Of a DNA stretch of 64,000 nucleotides, positions 18,791-26,574 are shown in pieces. Position 1 is the stretch's first letter. Every line of letters starts with the position of its first letter. The DNA is taken from the NCBI GenBank assembly GCA_016703105.1, contig JADJCS010000002.1, positions 124,001 through 188,000 of the forward strand, in the 5' to 3' direction. Below the pieces are notes generated by a model that saw nothing but the letters and a program-made list of their open reading frames with translations, was not told where the DNA came from and made no database searches. Source of the DNA: Flavobacteriales bacterium. GTDB lineage: Bacteria > Bacteroidota > Bacteroidia > Flavobacteriales_F > PHOS-HE28. A program made the position numbers and the translations under genes.

Positions 18791-20089
18791 ATGAGCGAAG
18801 ACCTACGGCGATCTCTGCGGCGCTGGATGGCGTCGTGCCATCTGATCGCTCTGTGTGCGGGCCTTGCGGCACAGCAGGAAACGCAACCGTTCGCCACCGG
18901 AGCGGCCTACCCCGATCGTGAGTCGTTGTTGAACATACCGACCGAACGGCCCTTCAATCCCCCAAATGGCGTCAAGCTGCCAGCCCGGTTCGACCTTGCC
19001 TCTTGGTTCCCGGAGGCCGGTGCACAGGGAGATCGGAACAGTTGTACGGGCTGGGCCGTTGGCTATGCCCTTCGCTCCTACCAGGAGAACCGCCTGAACC
19101 GCGTGGACCCGGAACGGGATACTTCAGGGACCGTCGCGTTCTCACCCGCGTTCGTCTACAACTACACGATGCAGTACCTGAGCAAGGGGGACTGCGACCA
19201 GGGGACGGACCTTTTAGACGCGCTCACCGTGGCGGTGGATAACGGCGTTTGTCGTTGGAGCACACTGCCCTACGATAGCGCGCTCACCGCCTGCCAGGAC
19301 AGCATCCCGCTCCAAGCGCTCTCCGAAGCGAACAAGCACCGCATGCGCGATCCTCTGGGTCTCGAGCTCGACAACAGGGTGCAATGGAAGCACCATCTGT
19401 TCGCGGGTCAGCCCATCGTTGTCGCGATGAGCATCGATCGGTCGTTCATGACCTTGGGTCTCGAAGCGGCCGCGTCGGGAAAGGAGTTCGTGTGGGCCGG
19501 GCCGGACACGCTGGACCCTGACCTGCTCATCGTGGGCCACGCGCTGATCTGCGCGGGGTATGACGATGCGGACAGCACCTACCTGGTGCTCAACTCCTGG
19601 GGTACGGATTGGGGGAGGAACGGATGGTGCCGCATTCCCTACCACGTCATGGCCGAATGGTGCTACGGCGCCTATGTCGCCGAGGCCGCGGCCCCATCGG
19701 AACCGGAGCGTACGCCCTGCCTGCCGGCGGATGATCGGATGGATTCGGGCACCGTGCTCAACGAGAGCTTCAAGGAAGGCCAGCACCAGGAGTTCGAGGG
19801 CCTCCGGCTCTCCTGCCGTGATGTAAGCGATGACCTACATACGGTGACGGTGGATGTGGATGGCATGGCCTACGGGGCGGAGGTCCATCGCAGGCTCACC
19901 TTCCGCCGCGGTCAACCTGTCGATTTCCATTTGCTCGACTGCAAGTGGACCTTCACAATGCGGCCCTACGGTCTGTTCGTCAACCGGTCCAACCCTCGGG
20001 TCCGCTTCCGGTTGGAGAAAGCGCACCCCTCCGAGGACATGCACATCCAAGGCATCCTGGACCGCGTGGACCTGCACAAGCGATGGTGA
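18791..20089 (+). CDS. Papain-family (C1) cysteine protease, secreted
   Basis: 432 aa. A short N-terminal hydrophobic segment (SCHLIALCAGLAAQ) suggests export. The papain core is complete: oxyanion Gln79 and nucleophile Cys85 in AQGDRNSCTGWA, His250 in IVGHALICAGYDD, and Asn268 in LVLNSWGTDWG. A ~130-residue C-terminal beta domain follows (from ~300: CLPADDRMDSGTVLNESF); it is not a T9SS tail that I recognise. Bacterial C1 peptidases of this layout are endopeptidases that are active in the periplasm or outside. It converges on the cyclase gene with a 19-bp gap. Confidence 0.88.
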   Translation: MSEDLRRSLRRWMASCHLIALCAGLAAQQETQPFATGAAYPDRESLLNIPTERPFNPPNGVKLPARFDLASWFPEAGAQGDRNSCTGWAVGYALRSYQENRLNRVDPERDTSGTVAFSPAFVYNYTMQYLSKGDCDQGTDLLDALTVAVDNGVCRWSTLPYDSALTACQDSIPLQALSEANKHRMRDPLGLELDNRVQWKHHLFAGQPIVVAMSIDRSFMTLGLEAAASGKEFVWAGPDTLDPDLLIVGHALICAGYDDADSTYLVLNSWGTDWGRNGWCRIPYHVMAEWCYGAYVAEAAAPSEPERTPCLPADDRMDSGTVLNESFKEGQHQEFEGLRLSCRDVSDDLHTVTVDVDGMAYGAEVHRRLTFRRGQPVDFHLLDCKWTFTMRPYGLFVNRSNPRVRFRLEKAHPSEDMHIQGILDRVDLHKRW

Positions 20090-20108
20090 ACTCGCTGCGT
20101 CCTCGGTA

Positions 20109-21905
20109 CTAGGGCATGCGCTCCACGAACCACATCTCCAGCATCCCCTTGCCTTTGGCCTCCACCGCCCCACGCGGAACGAAGCGGAGATCGGGCTCGT
20201 CCTTCACGCGCTCGTACGTGGCTCTGCTGATGTTCACGCGGCCCGGTGAGCCGCTGCTTTCCATGCGACTGGCCGTGTTCACCGTATCACCACAGATATC
20301 ATAGGCGAACTTCTTCACGCCAACGATGCCGGCGATCACCGGTCCGGTGTGGAGGCCGAGGCGCATCTCGAAGAAGAGCCGGCCTTCGGCTTGACGGCGG
20401 GCCTTGTAGTCGGCCATGAAGTCCTGCATCGCCAACGCGGCCCGCACCACCTCCGCCGGGCGGCCGTGCGCCGGGATCGGAAGCCCGCCGGCGGCCATGT
20501 ACGCGTCACCGATGGTCTTGATCTTCTCGATGCCGTGTTGCTCCATGATGGCATCGAAACCCTTGAAGCAGTGGTCGATCTCGGCCACCAGCTCCGCAGC
20601 GGTCAATCGCTCGCTCAGGACGGTGAAGCCCTTGAAATCCGAGAACAGGATCGTGGCCACCTCGAACTCCTTGACATCCGCGTAGCCCTTCTGTTTCAGC
20701 TCGGCGGCCACTTCCTCTGGCAGGATGTTGTGCAACAGGGCCTCACTGATGTCCTTCTCCTTGCGGATGGCGGTGCGTGAGCGGTGCACGAAACGAAGGC
20801 GGCTCCATAGGGCGATGGCGCTCAGCAGCACCATTATGCCGGCGAAGAGGTAGAGGTTGCGCGTCCGGCGGAGCTGTTCCTGGTCCAGTGCGGCCTCCAG
20901 GTTGGCCGCGCGCAGGGCCACGTTGTCCCGTTCTTTCTTCTCGGTCTCGTACTTCTCGCGCATCTCAGCCACCGCCTTGATCCGGTCGTTGTCCAGGATG
21001 CTGTCGTGGAGCCGCAGGTAGCGATCGAGCTGGTCGAATGCATCGTCCCGCGGTGTGCGCGCACGCAGGATATGGGCGAGACCATGGGTGGCATCGGCTT
21101 CGCCCTGAACGAAGCCGGATGTGCGGGCCAAGGCGATGGCCGAGTCCTGGTAGGCGATGGCCTTATCGAGGTTGCCAAGATCCTTGTGGATGGATCCCAG
21201 GTTCTGATAGCAGCGCACCAGTTGATCGGAGAAGCCACCAACGCGCAATAGGTCTAGCACCTCTTCATAGTTCCTGCGGGCGGCTTCACGATCGCCCGTC
21301 ATGGCATGGATCGTGGCCGTATTGAGCAAGGCGTTGGTCATGTTCTCCATAGAGGCATGCGCGCGCGCATCGTCATAGGCGCTGCGGAACAGGATCATGG
21401 CCTCCTCCAAGCGGCCCATGCTGGCTACCGCGATGCCGTGGTTGCACCGCAGCTCGCTCAAGTCCATCCCCTTCAGTGGTCCTGCATCCGTAAGGCCGTA
21501 GGCCAGCGTGCAGACCGAGTCCACGCGCATGAACTCGCCGAGGCTGAGCTGCACGTTCGTCAAGCACCGGTAGTAGTCCTTCTGCACGGACGGCGGGCAG
21601 GTCGCTATCCGCGCGAACCGGTCATCGAGGAAGAGCGCGGCGGCCGAGTCAACGGACCCGAGCCGGTCCAGGTAGTTGGCCAGCAGCGATCGGACGTGCA
21701 GCGCCTTGCAGGGGTCGCCCGCTTGCTCCAGCGTGAACGCGACGCGCTTGGCCAGTTCGGCCGCGCGGCGTGCATCATCCTGCATGTGCCCGGCGAGTTG
21801 CTCCAGCAAACTATCCGCCCAAGCGAGCTCCCTCGGGGTCTGCGCGATGCCAAGGTGCATGTACGCACTGAGCACGACGAGGAGCCCCATCCGAAGGACC
21901 ATCAT
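20109..21905 (-). CDS. TPR-containing class III adenylate/guanylate cyclase
   Basis: 598 aa from ATG 21905; a TTG at 21926 preceded by ggag is an alternative start. After a signal or anchor segment (VLRMGLLVVLSAYMHLGIAQ), residues ~30-310 are tetratricopeptide repeats. A coiled coil (AEMREKYETEKKERDNVALR) and one transmembrane helix (YLFAGIMVLLSAIALW) follow. The class III cyclase domain is at ~390-585: VATILFSDFKGFTVLSERL with the metal Asp, KTIGDAYMAAGG, GLHTGPVIAGIVG and YDICGDTVNTASRME. The periplasmic TPR part probably senses a partner, while the cytoplasmic domain makes a cyclic nucleotide. ATCTTTC 4 nt before the ATG is a possible -7 box. Confidence 0.9.
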   Translation of the reverse strand: MMVLRMGLLVVLSAYMHLGIAQTPRELAWADSLLEQLAGHMQDDARRAAELAKRVAFTLEQAGDPCKALHVRSLLANYLDRLGSVDSAAALFLDDRFARIATCPPSVQKDYYRCLTNVQLSLGEFMRVDSVCTLAYGLTDAGPLKGMDLSELRCNHGIAVASMGRLEEAMILFRSAYDDARAHASMENMTNALLNTATIHAMTGDREAARRNYEEVLDLLRVGGFSDQLVRCYQNLGSIHKDLGNLDKAIAYQDSAIALARTSGFVQGEADATHGLAHILRARTPRDDAFDQLDRYLRLHDSILDNDRIKAVAEMREKYETEKKERDNVALRAANLEAALDQEQLRRTRNLYLFAGIMVLLSAIALWSRLRFVHRSRTAIRKEKDISEALLHNILPEEVAAELKQKGYADVKEFEVATILFSDFKGFTVLSERLTAAELVAEIDHCFKGFDAIMEQHGIEKIKTIGDAYMAAGGLPIPAHGRPAEVVRAALAMQDFMADYKARRQAEGRLFFEMRLGLHTGPVIAGIVGVKKFAYDICGDTVNTASRMESSGSPGRVNISRATYERVKDEPDLRFVPRGAVEAKGKGMLEMWFVERMP

Positions 21906-21938
21906 GGCGGAAAGATGCCTGTGCAACTGCTCCTGCGC

Positions 21939-22349
21939 CTAGGCCCGGCCCTCGGTCGTGGGGGGGCGCTTGAACGCGGCACCGCCACCACTGGTTGATT
22001 TAGAGAAGGTGTACACCGTGCCCGTGGTCTGGCCCGCAGCCACCAGTTGCATGACCATGATAACGTTACCGGCCCGGGTGGTCTTCATATTATTACCGGT
22101 ATCCACGGTGTACACCACATTCGTCGGGTTCCGGTTGCTCCCGCTGGTGGTGATAATGATCTGGGTCCTGTCCGCGCTCAAGGCGCAGGTGAAGAACGCC
22201 GGGTCCAGGTTCACGGTGAACTGCACCTGCGTGTCGGAACCGGAGACCAGCCCATTGATCGCGAGCGTTGCCGTATTCGGTGTGGCCGTAAATCGGACCG
22301 AGGTGTCCAGACCTCTGGTGTTACCGGCCTGTAAGGAGCTGAGGGGCAT
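21939..22349 (-). CDS. Small hypothetical protein, beta-rich
   Basis: 136 aa from ATG 22349 (MPLSSLQAGNTRGLDTSVRF). The sequence alternates short beta strands (TATPNTATLAINGLVSGSDT, TQIIITTSGSNRN, VVYTVDTGNN) and a C-terminal low-complexity tail (SKSTSGGGAAFKRPPT). There is no signal peptide, membrane segment or known motif. It resembles small Ig-like or phage-tail-type beta sandwiches only in general character. It ends 34 bp from the cyclase start on the same strand, so it may be cotranscribed upstream of the cyclase. Function is unknown. Confidence 0.6.
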   Translation of the reverse strand: MPLSSLQAGNTRGLDTSVRFTATPNTATLAINGLVSGSDTQVQFTVNLDPAFFTCALSADRTQIIITTSGSNRNPTNVVYTVDTGNNMKTTRAGNVIMVMQLVAAGQTTGTVYTFSKSTSGGGAAFKRPPTTEGRA

Positions 22350-22496
22350 GGTGTGGTGGGTTAGGTAGGGTGAATGTAGCCGGATCCCGCGGAAGTGCAA
22401 GGACCCGCAGCCGGTGCGCGAGCGGATGCTGTTCACTCGCCAGTGCCTCGATCCCATCGTGCCGGCCCGCGCCGGTCGGTGTGATCATCCGTGTTG

Positions 22497-22519
22497 ACGC
22501 TCGGCCATTTGCCGAGCGT
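22497..22519. repeat. Perfect hairpin, 9-bp stem, 5-nt loop
   Basis: acgctcggc-cattt-gccgagcgt is a perfect inverted repeat. No T-tract follows on either strand, so a terminator role is doubtful. Confidence 0.6.
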
Positions 22520-22530
22520 CGGGCGATCAG

Positions 22531-22599
22531 TTTGGGCCTCCGGCCCGCCTATCCGGTTCGACGGGCCAGAGGCCCTATGCACTCACGCACTCGCGACAC
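22531..22599 (+). repeat. Dispersed intergenic element, copy B
   Basis: The 69-bp partner of 16154-16222 (tttgggcc... ggcccgcctatccggt ... ctatgc.ctca). The similarity is ungapped and strongest over the central 25 bp. Confidence 0.6.
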
Positions 22600-22652
22600 C
22601 GGGTCAAGCCCGGAGAGGGCCACGCGAGCGCGGACCGGAGATGGGCGAATTG

Positions 22653-22770
22653 TTCATCAACATGCGCCCTTTGTTCATCATCATGCGCTCTTTGTTCATC
22701 AATATGTGCCGCATGATCATCATCATGAGCCACATGTTCATCATCATTTGCCCTTTGATCATCATCATCT
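22653..22770 (+). repeat. 21-bp tandem repeat array interrupted by the IS
   Basis: Five full units of 21 bp (consensus wtcatcatcatgcgccctttg) plus a partial sixth that stops at the left end of the IS. Because 21 is a multiple of 3, all frames stay periodic. On the minus strand the unit reads as a hydrophilic heptad (A-H-D-D-E-Q-R), on the plus strand as a hydrophobic one. It could be the remnant of a coding heptad-repeat gene or a non-coding satellite. Confidence 0.7.
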
Positions 22771-22832
22771 TGTAAGAGCCCCCAATAACAGGTACGGTTG
22801 TAAGAAGAGACAACCACCTAAACTTGGGAAGC

Positions 22833-23099
22833 ATGAGAAAGAGCAAGTTCACCGAGACGCAGATCGTATCGATCCTGCGCGAGCATGAGGCGGGCAAGAA
22901 GGCCGCAGACCTGTGCCGGGAGCACGGGGTTAGCCAACCCACCTTCTACCAATGGAAGAGCAGGTACGGCGGGCTTGAGCCCAACCAGCTCAAGGAACTC
23001 AAGGACTTGAAGGCTGAGCACGCGCGTCTCAAGCGGCTCTACGCTGAGGCGTGCATGGACCGCGAAGCGCTGAAGGACCTGCTATCGGGAAAGCTCTAG
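22833..23099 (+). CDS. IS3-family transposase OrfA
   Basis: 88 aa from ATG 22833 (MRKSKFTETQIVSILREHEA). The helix-turn-helix (KKAADLCREHGVSQPTFYQWK, ~20-40) binds the terminal repeats, and the leucine-zipper-like tail (LKELKDLKAEHARLKRLYAE) is standard for OrfA of the IS3 family. In intact elements a -1 ribosomal frameshift near the end of orfA joins it to OrfB. Here orfB begins in the neighbouring frame around 23090 but is not continuous. Confidence 0.9.
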   Translation: MRKSKFTETQIVSILREHEAGKKAADLCREHGVSQPTFYQWKSRYGGLEPNQLKELKDLKAEHARLKRLYAEACMDREALKDLLSGKL

Positions 23100-23905
23100 G
23101 CCCTGCCGCCAAGCGCGAGTGCGTGCACAAACTGGTCGAACAGCGCCAGATGAGTGTGCGGCGGGCCTGCAAGCTGATAAAGCTCAGTGGATCGGTGCTG
23201 CGCTACCTACACCGGCGCCAACTGGACCATGCCACCATGGACCGCTTGCGTGCCTTGGCCACAAGCACCCGCGTTGGGGCATGCGGAAGATGCATGCCAA
23301 GCTGCGCATGGAAGGGTTGTTATCAACCGTAAACGCACCCGGCGACTCTACCGCATCCTTGGGTTGCACCTGCGCCGCAAGATGAAGCACCGCCTGCCCG
23401 CGCGTGTGAAGGGAGCCGATGGTGCCTGCCGATCGCGCCGAACATCACCTGGAGCATGGACTTCATGCACGATACCCTGGCCAATGGCCGCAAGTACCGC
23501 ACCTTCAACATCATCGATGATCACAACCGCGAAGCCACAGACTCACCGTGGACACCTCCATCAGCAGCCACCGCGTGGTGCGCCAGCTCGAACAACTGGT
23601 CCAGTGGCCGGGGTAAGCCCGAGGCGGCGGGGGCACCGCGTGGACAATGGCCCGGAGGTTCATTGCGCAGGCCTGCTGGTGCAAAGAGCGCGGCATCCCC
23701 CGGCCGCCCCCCCCAGTGCCCCCCCGGGGCCCGGCGGCCCCTTCACCGCGCTTCAACCCACCTATCGCGAGGAGGTGCTCGATGCCACCCTCTTCGGGGG
23801 GGGGGGGGGGGCGCCCGCGCGCGTTCCTGTTGAAACGTGGACAGCTCCCCAACGCATGACCCACGCTGCCGACCTGCCCACCTTCCAACAGGACGGCGTC
23901 ACAAC
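23090..23905 (+). pseudogene. IS3-family transposase OrfB, multiply frameshifted
   Basis: OrfB fragments appear in order but in changing frames: KLVEQRQMSVRRACKLIKLS, HPRWGMRKMHAKLRMEG, INRKRTRRLYRILGLHLRRK, NITWSMDFMHDTLANGRKYR (first catalytic Asp), VDTSISSHRVVRQLEQL, VDNGPE (second Asp) and TYREEVLDATLF. At least six frame changes are needed to read through. Homopolymers of 8 C (23707-23714), 7 C (23719-23725) and 16 G (23796-23811) lie in the catalytic region and are unusual even at this GC content. Either the copy has decayed or this stretch was poorly sequenced. Confidence 0.85.
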
Positions 23906-24042
23906 ACCACCAACGACTCAATTAGCTTTACAAAAGACCGCGCCTGAAATGGGGGCTCTTACACATGCCCATCCCCCAAGGCCAAGTGCAGCAAGGACAA
24001 TCTCACTACTGGTCATTATGAGTGCTCGTATTTGCAAGCTCC

Positions 24043-24069
24043 AAAAACTACATCGAGCATCCGCGCTCG
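24043..24069 (-). terminator. Weak Rho-independent terminator after the orphan E1 end
   Basis: On the minus strand CGAGC-gcggat-GCTCG is followed by atgtag and TTTTT. It begins 7 bp beyond the stop codon of the orphan E1 3' end at 24076. The stem is short, so confidence is moderate. Confidence 0.5.
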
Positions 24070-24075
24070 TGCTCC

Positions 24076-24123
24076 TCACTCCCTCACCATCCCCACCACC
24101 ACGTCCTCAACGCCGGTCTTGCT
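24076..24123 (-). repeat. Orphan copy of the E1 dehydrogenase 3' end (48 bp)
   Basis: On the minus strand this reads S-K-T-G-V-E-D-V-V-V-G-M-V-R-E-stop. The live gene ends S-K-P-S-V-E-D-V-V-E-K-V-V-G-M-V-K-E-stop at 26575-26631. The DNA matches at 42 of 48 positions apart from one 9-bp in-frame deletion. The orientation is the same as in the live gene. No further E1 sequence precedes it; the 229-aa gene stops 8 bp upstream. Confidence 0.8.
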
Positions 24124-24131
24124 CATCGTCG

Positions 24132-24821
24132 TCAGAGGGTCAAGTCAGGATCGATCCACCAGGTAAAGGGTCGTACGAATGTATCGAAGGTGCGCAACGG
24201 CCAGGGCGGCAGTTCCTGCTCAAGCGTCTTGTCGCCTTCTTCGTGCTGGGTCACATTGCCGGTCCTCACCTGCATGCGGTGCGCGAGGAAGTCGAGACTT
24301 CGCGCTACGCCGTCGCCAGTGGGACTGTCGTAGGAAATGGCTTCCGCGCCGATGAGTTCAAAGCCCGTGTTGCTGTATCGGAACGTGTAGGTGCGACTGA
24401 AGCGCCAGCCGCTCCCACCGTAGAAATACAACAGGAGCTTCCCGTCCTCCACGTGTACCCCTTCGAACGGGTCGAAGTAGCCGCCTTCATTGGAGCGCAG
24501 GATGAAGCGGTCGTTCTGCAGCCCGAGCTGGTATCCATCGACAGTCCCGAACAGAACGGCCAGCGTGCGTGGCGGTGCCGGCGAGGATTCCGAGCCCATT
24601 CCCATGGTGTCGCCCAGCAGGGTGTCGCGGCATTGGAGCACCAGTACCGCATCATCGCGTTGGTCCTTGTTCAGGTCGCCGAACGCGGTATCGATCGCCA
24701 GCCAGCGCTCAGGAACGAAGGCGCCGATGGAACTGCCGGAGGAGGGCAGTTGTGGCAGCCCGGTCTGTGCGAAGGCGAGCGCACAATTGGCAAGCAGTAA
24801 AGCGGTGCAACTCCGGCGCAT
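24132..24821 (-). CDS. Secreted hypothetical protein, FG-GAP-like
   Basis: 229 aa from ATG 24821 (MRRSCTALLLANCALAFAQT, signal peptide). The phrase FGDLNKDQRDDAVLVLQC resembles the calcium-binding FG-GAP/VCBS motif (D.N.D...D). LAVLFGTVDGYQLGLQND and a C-terminal beta region (YTFRYSNTGFELIGAEAI) follow. There is no T9SS tail, so export to the periplasm is likely. It is the last gene of a four-gene run on the minus strand, 16 bp after the DUF2442 gene. Function is unknown. Confidence 0.75.
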   Translation of the reverse strand: MRRSCTALLLANCALAFAQTGLPQLPSSGSSIGAFVPERWLAIDTAFGDLNKDQRDDAVLVLQCRDTLLGDTMGMGSESSPAPPRTLAVLFGTVDGYQLGLQNDRFILRSNEGGYFDPFEGVHVEDGKLLLYFYGGSGWRFSRTYTFRYSNTGFELIGAEAISYDSPTGDGVARSLDFLAHRMQVRTGNVTQHEEGDKTLEQELPPWPLRTFDTFVRPFTWWIDPDLTL

Positions 24822-24837
24822 GGTCAGGCGAACCTCC

Positions 24838-25233
24838 TCACTTCGCGCGAGCGTCCGCGCTCGTGCGCTTGCCTTTGGTTGCCGGCTTTCTGGCCGTGAT
24901 CCGTCGCAGCGCTTCTTGTTGTGCGCTGTCGCGGATGAAGCCACGCAGGGAAAGGTCTTCATCCAGCGTGTCCCAATTGATGCCGATCCCACCGCCGATC
25001 AATCGCCATTTCTTCAGTTGGGCGTCGGTCGCCTTCTTCAGGCGTTCGAAATCGGACAGGCGCGCTTGGAGCACATCGCCACTGTTCAATATGATCGCCA
25101 GGAGGTCCAGGTCCTTGTACGGATGCACGTCCGCGATGCGGAGGCCCTCGCGTAGGATCATCGCTTCGATAACGTCCATGCCCTTACCGGCCCTGACCGC
25201 CGAAGTACCGTTCCCACGCTTGGAGGAGCTCAT
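24838..25233 (-). CDS. DUF2442-domain protein
   Basis: 131 aa from ATG 25233. The pattern HPYKDLDLLAIILNSGDVLQARLSDFERLKKATDAQLKKWRLIGGGIGINWDTLDEDLSLRGFI is the DUF2442 signature (L.I.L..G......s.f..L..at..Q...W.l.g.G.gI.W..LDEDLS). The basic C-terminus (RKPATKGKRTSADARAK) could bind nucleic acid or a partner. DUF2442 proteins are often found next to toxin-antitoxin-like genes. Here the start overlaps the PIN gene stop by 4 bp (ATGA), indicating translational coupling. Its role as antitoxin or accessory factor is inferred. Confidence 0.85.
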   Translation of the reverse strand: MSSSKRGNGTSAVRAGKGMDVIEAMILREGLRIADVHPYKDLDLLAIILNSGDVLQARLSDFERLKKATDAQLKKWRLIGGGIGINWDTLDEDLSLRGFIRDSAQQEALRRITARKPATKGKRTSADARAK

Positions 25234-25715
25234 GCGGGATCGGGAAAGTCCAATTGTCCCAGCACTTCATTCAGCGGCTTCCGGATCGAGAGGATCTCGA
25301 ATGTGGGCTTGATCCCGGCTTCCTGAAGTCGCGCATACTTCTTTTTGCACTCCTCGTCCGCGGTCAGAAAGTGGCTGATCTCCGTTGTGGTGTCAGCTTG
25401 CGCGAAGAGCTTCGTGTCATTGGCAACTATTACGCGCTCACCCGGTGCTGCCTGCTGCCCGCGGAAGGCGGCCCTGAAGGCCCCGGCGCGCACGGCATGG
25501 TCCACATTGAAGGGCAACATGTTCAGGTACTTCATAGGGAGCTGGTCAACACGACCGCCAACACAGAATTCCGCCACGACTATCGTGGAGAGGTACATGG
25601 GCAACTTGCGGTCAAGCAGGTGCTGGAAGTAGCTGTCGGCATTCCGGAACAGCGGGTCCGATTCGTTCAAGAACCGGAGGAAGAAACTGGTATCCAGCAG
25701 TGCTCCCTTAAGCAT
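25230..25715 (-). CDS. PIN-domain ribonuclease-like protein
   Basis: 161 aa from ATG 25715; a GTG 9 bp upstream is also possible. The PIN acidic residues are all present: D8 (GALLDTSFF), E49 (TIVVAEF), D100 (IVANDTKLFAQAD) and D119 (SHFLTADEE). Such domains coordinate Mg2+ and cut RNA, commonly as VapC-type toxins. The gene overlaps the upstream 258-aa gene by 8 bp and the downstream DUF2442 gene by 4 bp, so the three are one translation unit. No classical VapB-like DNA-binding antitoxin is present, which makes the unusual partners interesting. Confidence 0.85.
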   Translation of the reverse strand: MLKGALLDTSFFLRFLNESDPLFRNADSYFQHLLDRKLPMYLSTIVVAEFCVGGRVDQLPMKYLNMLPFNVDHAVRAGAFRAAFRGQQAAPGERVIVANDTKLFAQADTTTEISHFLTADEECKKKYARLQEAGIKPTFEILSIRKPLNEVLGQLDFPDPA

Positions 25716-26484
25716 CGGCACCACGGATCTCGTTCAGCCAGGCGTCCGGGTCAATGCCCTTGATCCATGGCGATGCCTTCTTTCGGAGCTGGTCGAAGTA
25801 TGCTTTGTCGAACCGGGCCTGATGGTCGATCAGTTCAACGAACTGGACGGAATTGCGGTCCACCTCTCCGGTGGACATGTTCTGTTTGCCAAGCACACGC
25901 AGCCCATAGGGCTTGTAGATGATGCTCTCTTTCAGTTCCGCGATCGTCTTTTTCGGTGTCTGTACAATGAACACGCCCTTGCCCGGGACCGCGACATGGA
26001 TGTTGGCCTTTTCTTTCCCTCCGGCGTCGATCACTTCGCCGTACAGGTAGAGTTCAACCTCCACCCAAACATCATCCGTTCGCTTGAACATGGTTCCGCG
26101 GTCCACCAACAGCTCAGCGGCATCCGGCAGTCCTGTGGACAAGGTGAACGCCCAACCTTTCTTGATCGCTTCGTCCTGAATGGCTTCGATCGCTGAAGCC
26201 GTGCGCACCTCCAGGAAGTCGATGCTCTGTTGCTGCCGCACCTGTCCAAGTACCGCGTTGAACGCGATCACCGTTTGCATGCTGGTGGTGAAGATGTTCT
26301 TCACCGAACCCTCCTCATTGCGGTAGCCGATCGTTGGTCGGTCCTTTCTTTCGCCGGGGAACAGGAGGTCCTCAACACGTCCCAACAGATCCTTGAGTTC
26401 GCGGATGTCGAAGGACTCCGGCGTCAGTTTCAACGTGCCGTTCTGGCCGTCAATACGGATCTCTATCGTACCGGTCTTTTCCAC
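25708..26484 (-). CDS. Uncharacterised protein, first gene of the PIN/DUF2442 operon
   Basis: 258 aa from GTG 26484 (M-E-K-T-G-T-I-E-I-R-I-D-G). It is soluble with mixed alpha/beta content. Residues ~1-50 form strands and a helix (LKDLLGRVEDLLFP), ~65-110 include FNAVLGQVRQQQSIDFLEVR, and ~190-215 have KESIIYKPYGLRVLGKQNMS. There is no known catalytic motif, HTH or membrane segment. It leads a run of overlapping genes and carries the box TACTTTTG just 4 nt before its GTG. Position and coupling suggest that it controls or partners the PIN nuclease, but this is inference. Confidence 0.8.
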   Translation of the reverse strand: MEKTGTIEIRIDGQNGTLKLTPESFDIRELKDLLGRVEDLLFPGERKDRPTIGYRNEEGSVKNIFTTSMQTVIAFNAVLGQVRQQQSIDFLEVRTASAIEAIQDEAIKKGWAFTLSTGLPDAAELLVDRGTMFKRTDDVWVEVELYLYGEVIDAGGKEKANIHVAVPGKGVFIVQTPKKTIAELKESIIYKPYGLRVLGKQNMSTGEVDRNSVQFVELIDHQARFDKAYFDQLRKKASPWIKGIDPDAWLNEIRGADA

Positions 26485-26488
26485 AGTT

Positions 26489-26496
26489 CAAAAGTA
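26489..26496 (-). promoter_or_regulatory. Consensus -7 box TACTTTTG, 4 nt before a GTG start
   Basis: On the minus strand TACTTTTG-aact-GTG matches TAnnTTTG exactly. It lies inside the segment between the E1 gene and its orphan 3' end, so the cassette carries its own promoter. I see no clear -33 element. Confidence 0.5.
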
Positions 26497-26574
26497 ACAG
26501 ACCCTTGGTCGTGCCTTCGTTGTGTAGTGATTCTTGTCCTATGCGCTGTGTGTATTCACGCAACCGCCTAGACC

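Larger units (their letters stand above)
22350..22770. other. Gene-free, repeat-rich junction before the IS
   Basis: About 420 bp without a supported gene. It holds a 9-bp-stem hairpin (22497-22519), the dispersed element copy B (22531-22599) and a 21-bp tandem repeat array (22653-22770). The high repeat density suggests an old insertion hot spot. Confidence 0.6.
22771..23963 (+). mobile_element. IS3-family insertion sequence (1193 bp), degraded
   Basis: The ends form imperfect terminal inverted repeats: tgtaagagccccca at the left (22771) and its complement tgggggctcttaca at the right (ending 23963), with further matches inward around cagg.acggt. The length and the orfA/orfB layout are those of IS3-family elements. 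No target-site duplication is visible (atct at the left, catg at the right). orfA is intact while orfB is riddled with frameshifts, so the copy looks inactive unless the indels are sequencing errors. Confidence 0.85.

Noticed and set aside
22531..22599. Possible tRNA (ggttcga resembles a T-loop)
   Set aside because: No acceptor, D or anticodon arm can be drawn around it. It is the dispersed element instead.
22653..22770. Possible CRISPR array
   Set aside because: The 21-bp units are contiguous, without unique spacers between repeats, so this is a tandem array, not a CRISPR.
22767..23967. Target-site duplication of the IS
   Set aside because: The 3-5 bp on either side (atct and catg) do not match. 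Either the duplication has decayed or the ends recombined.
24076..24126. A 16-aa microprotein starting at the ATG near 24126
   Set aside because: The reading frame is open and ends in a stop, but its similarity to the E1 C-terminus explains it better as a displaced gene end.
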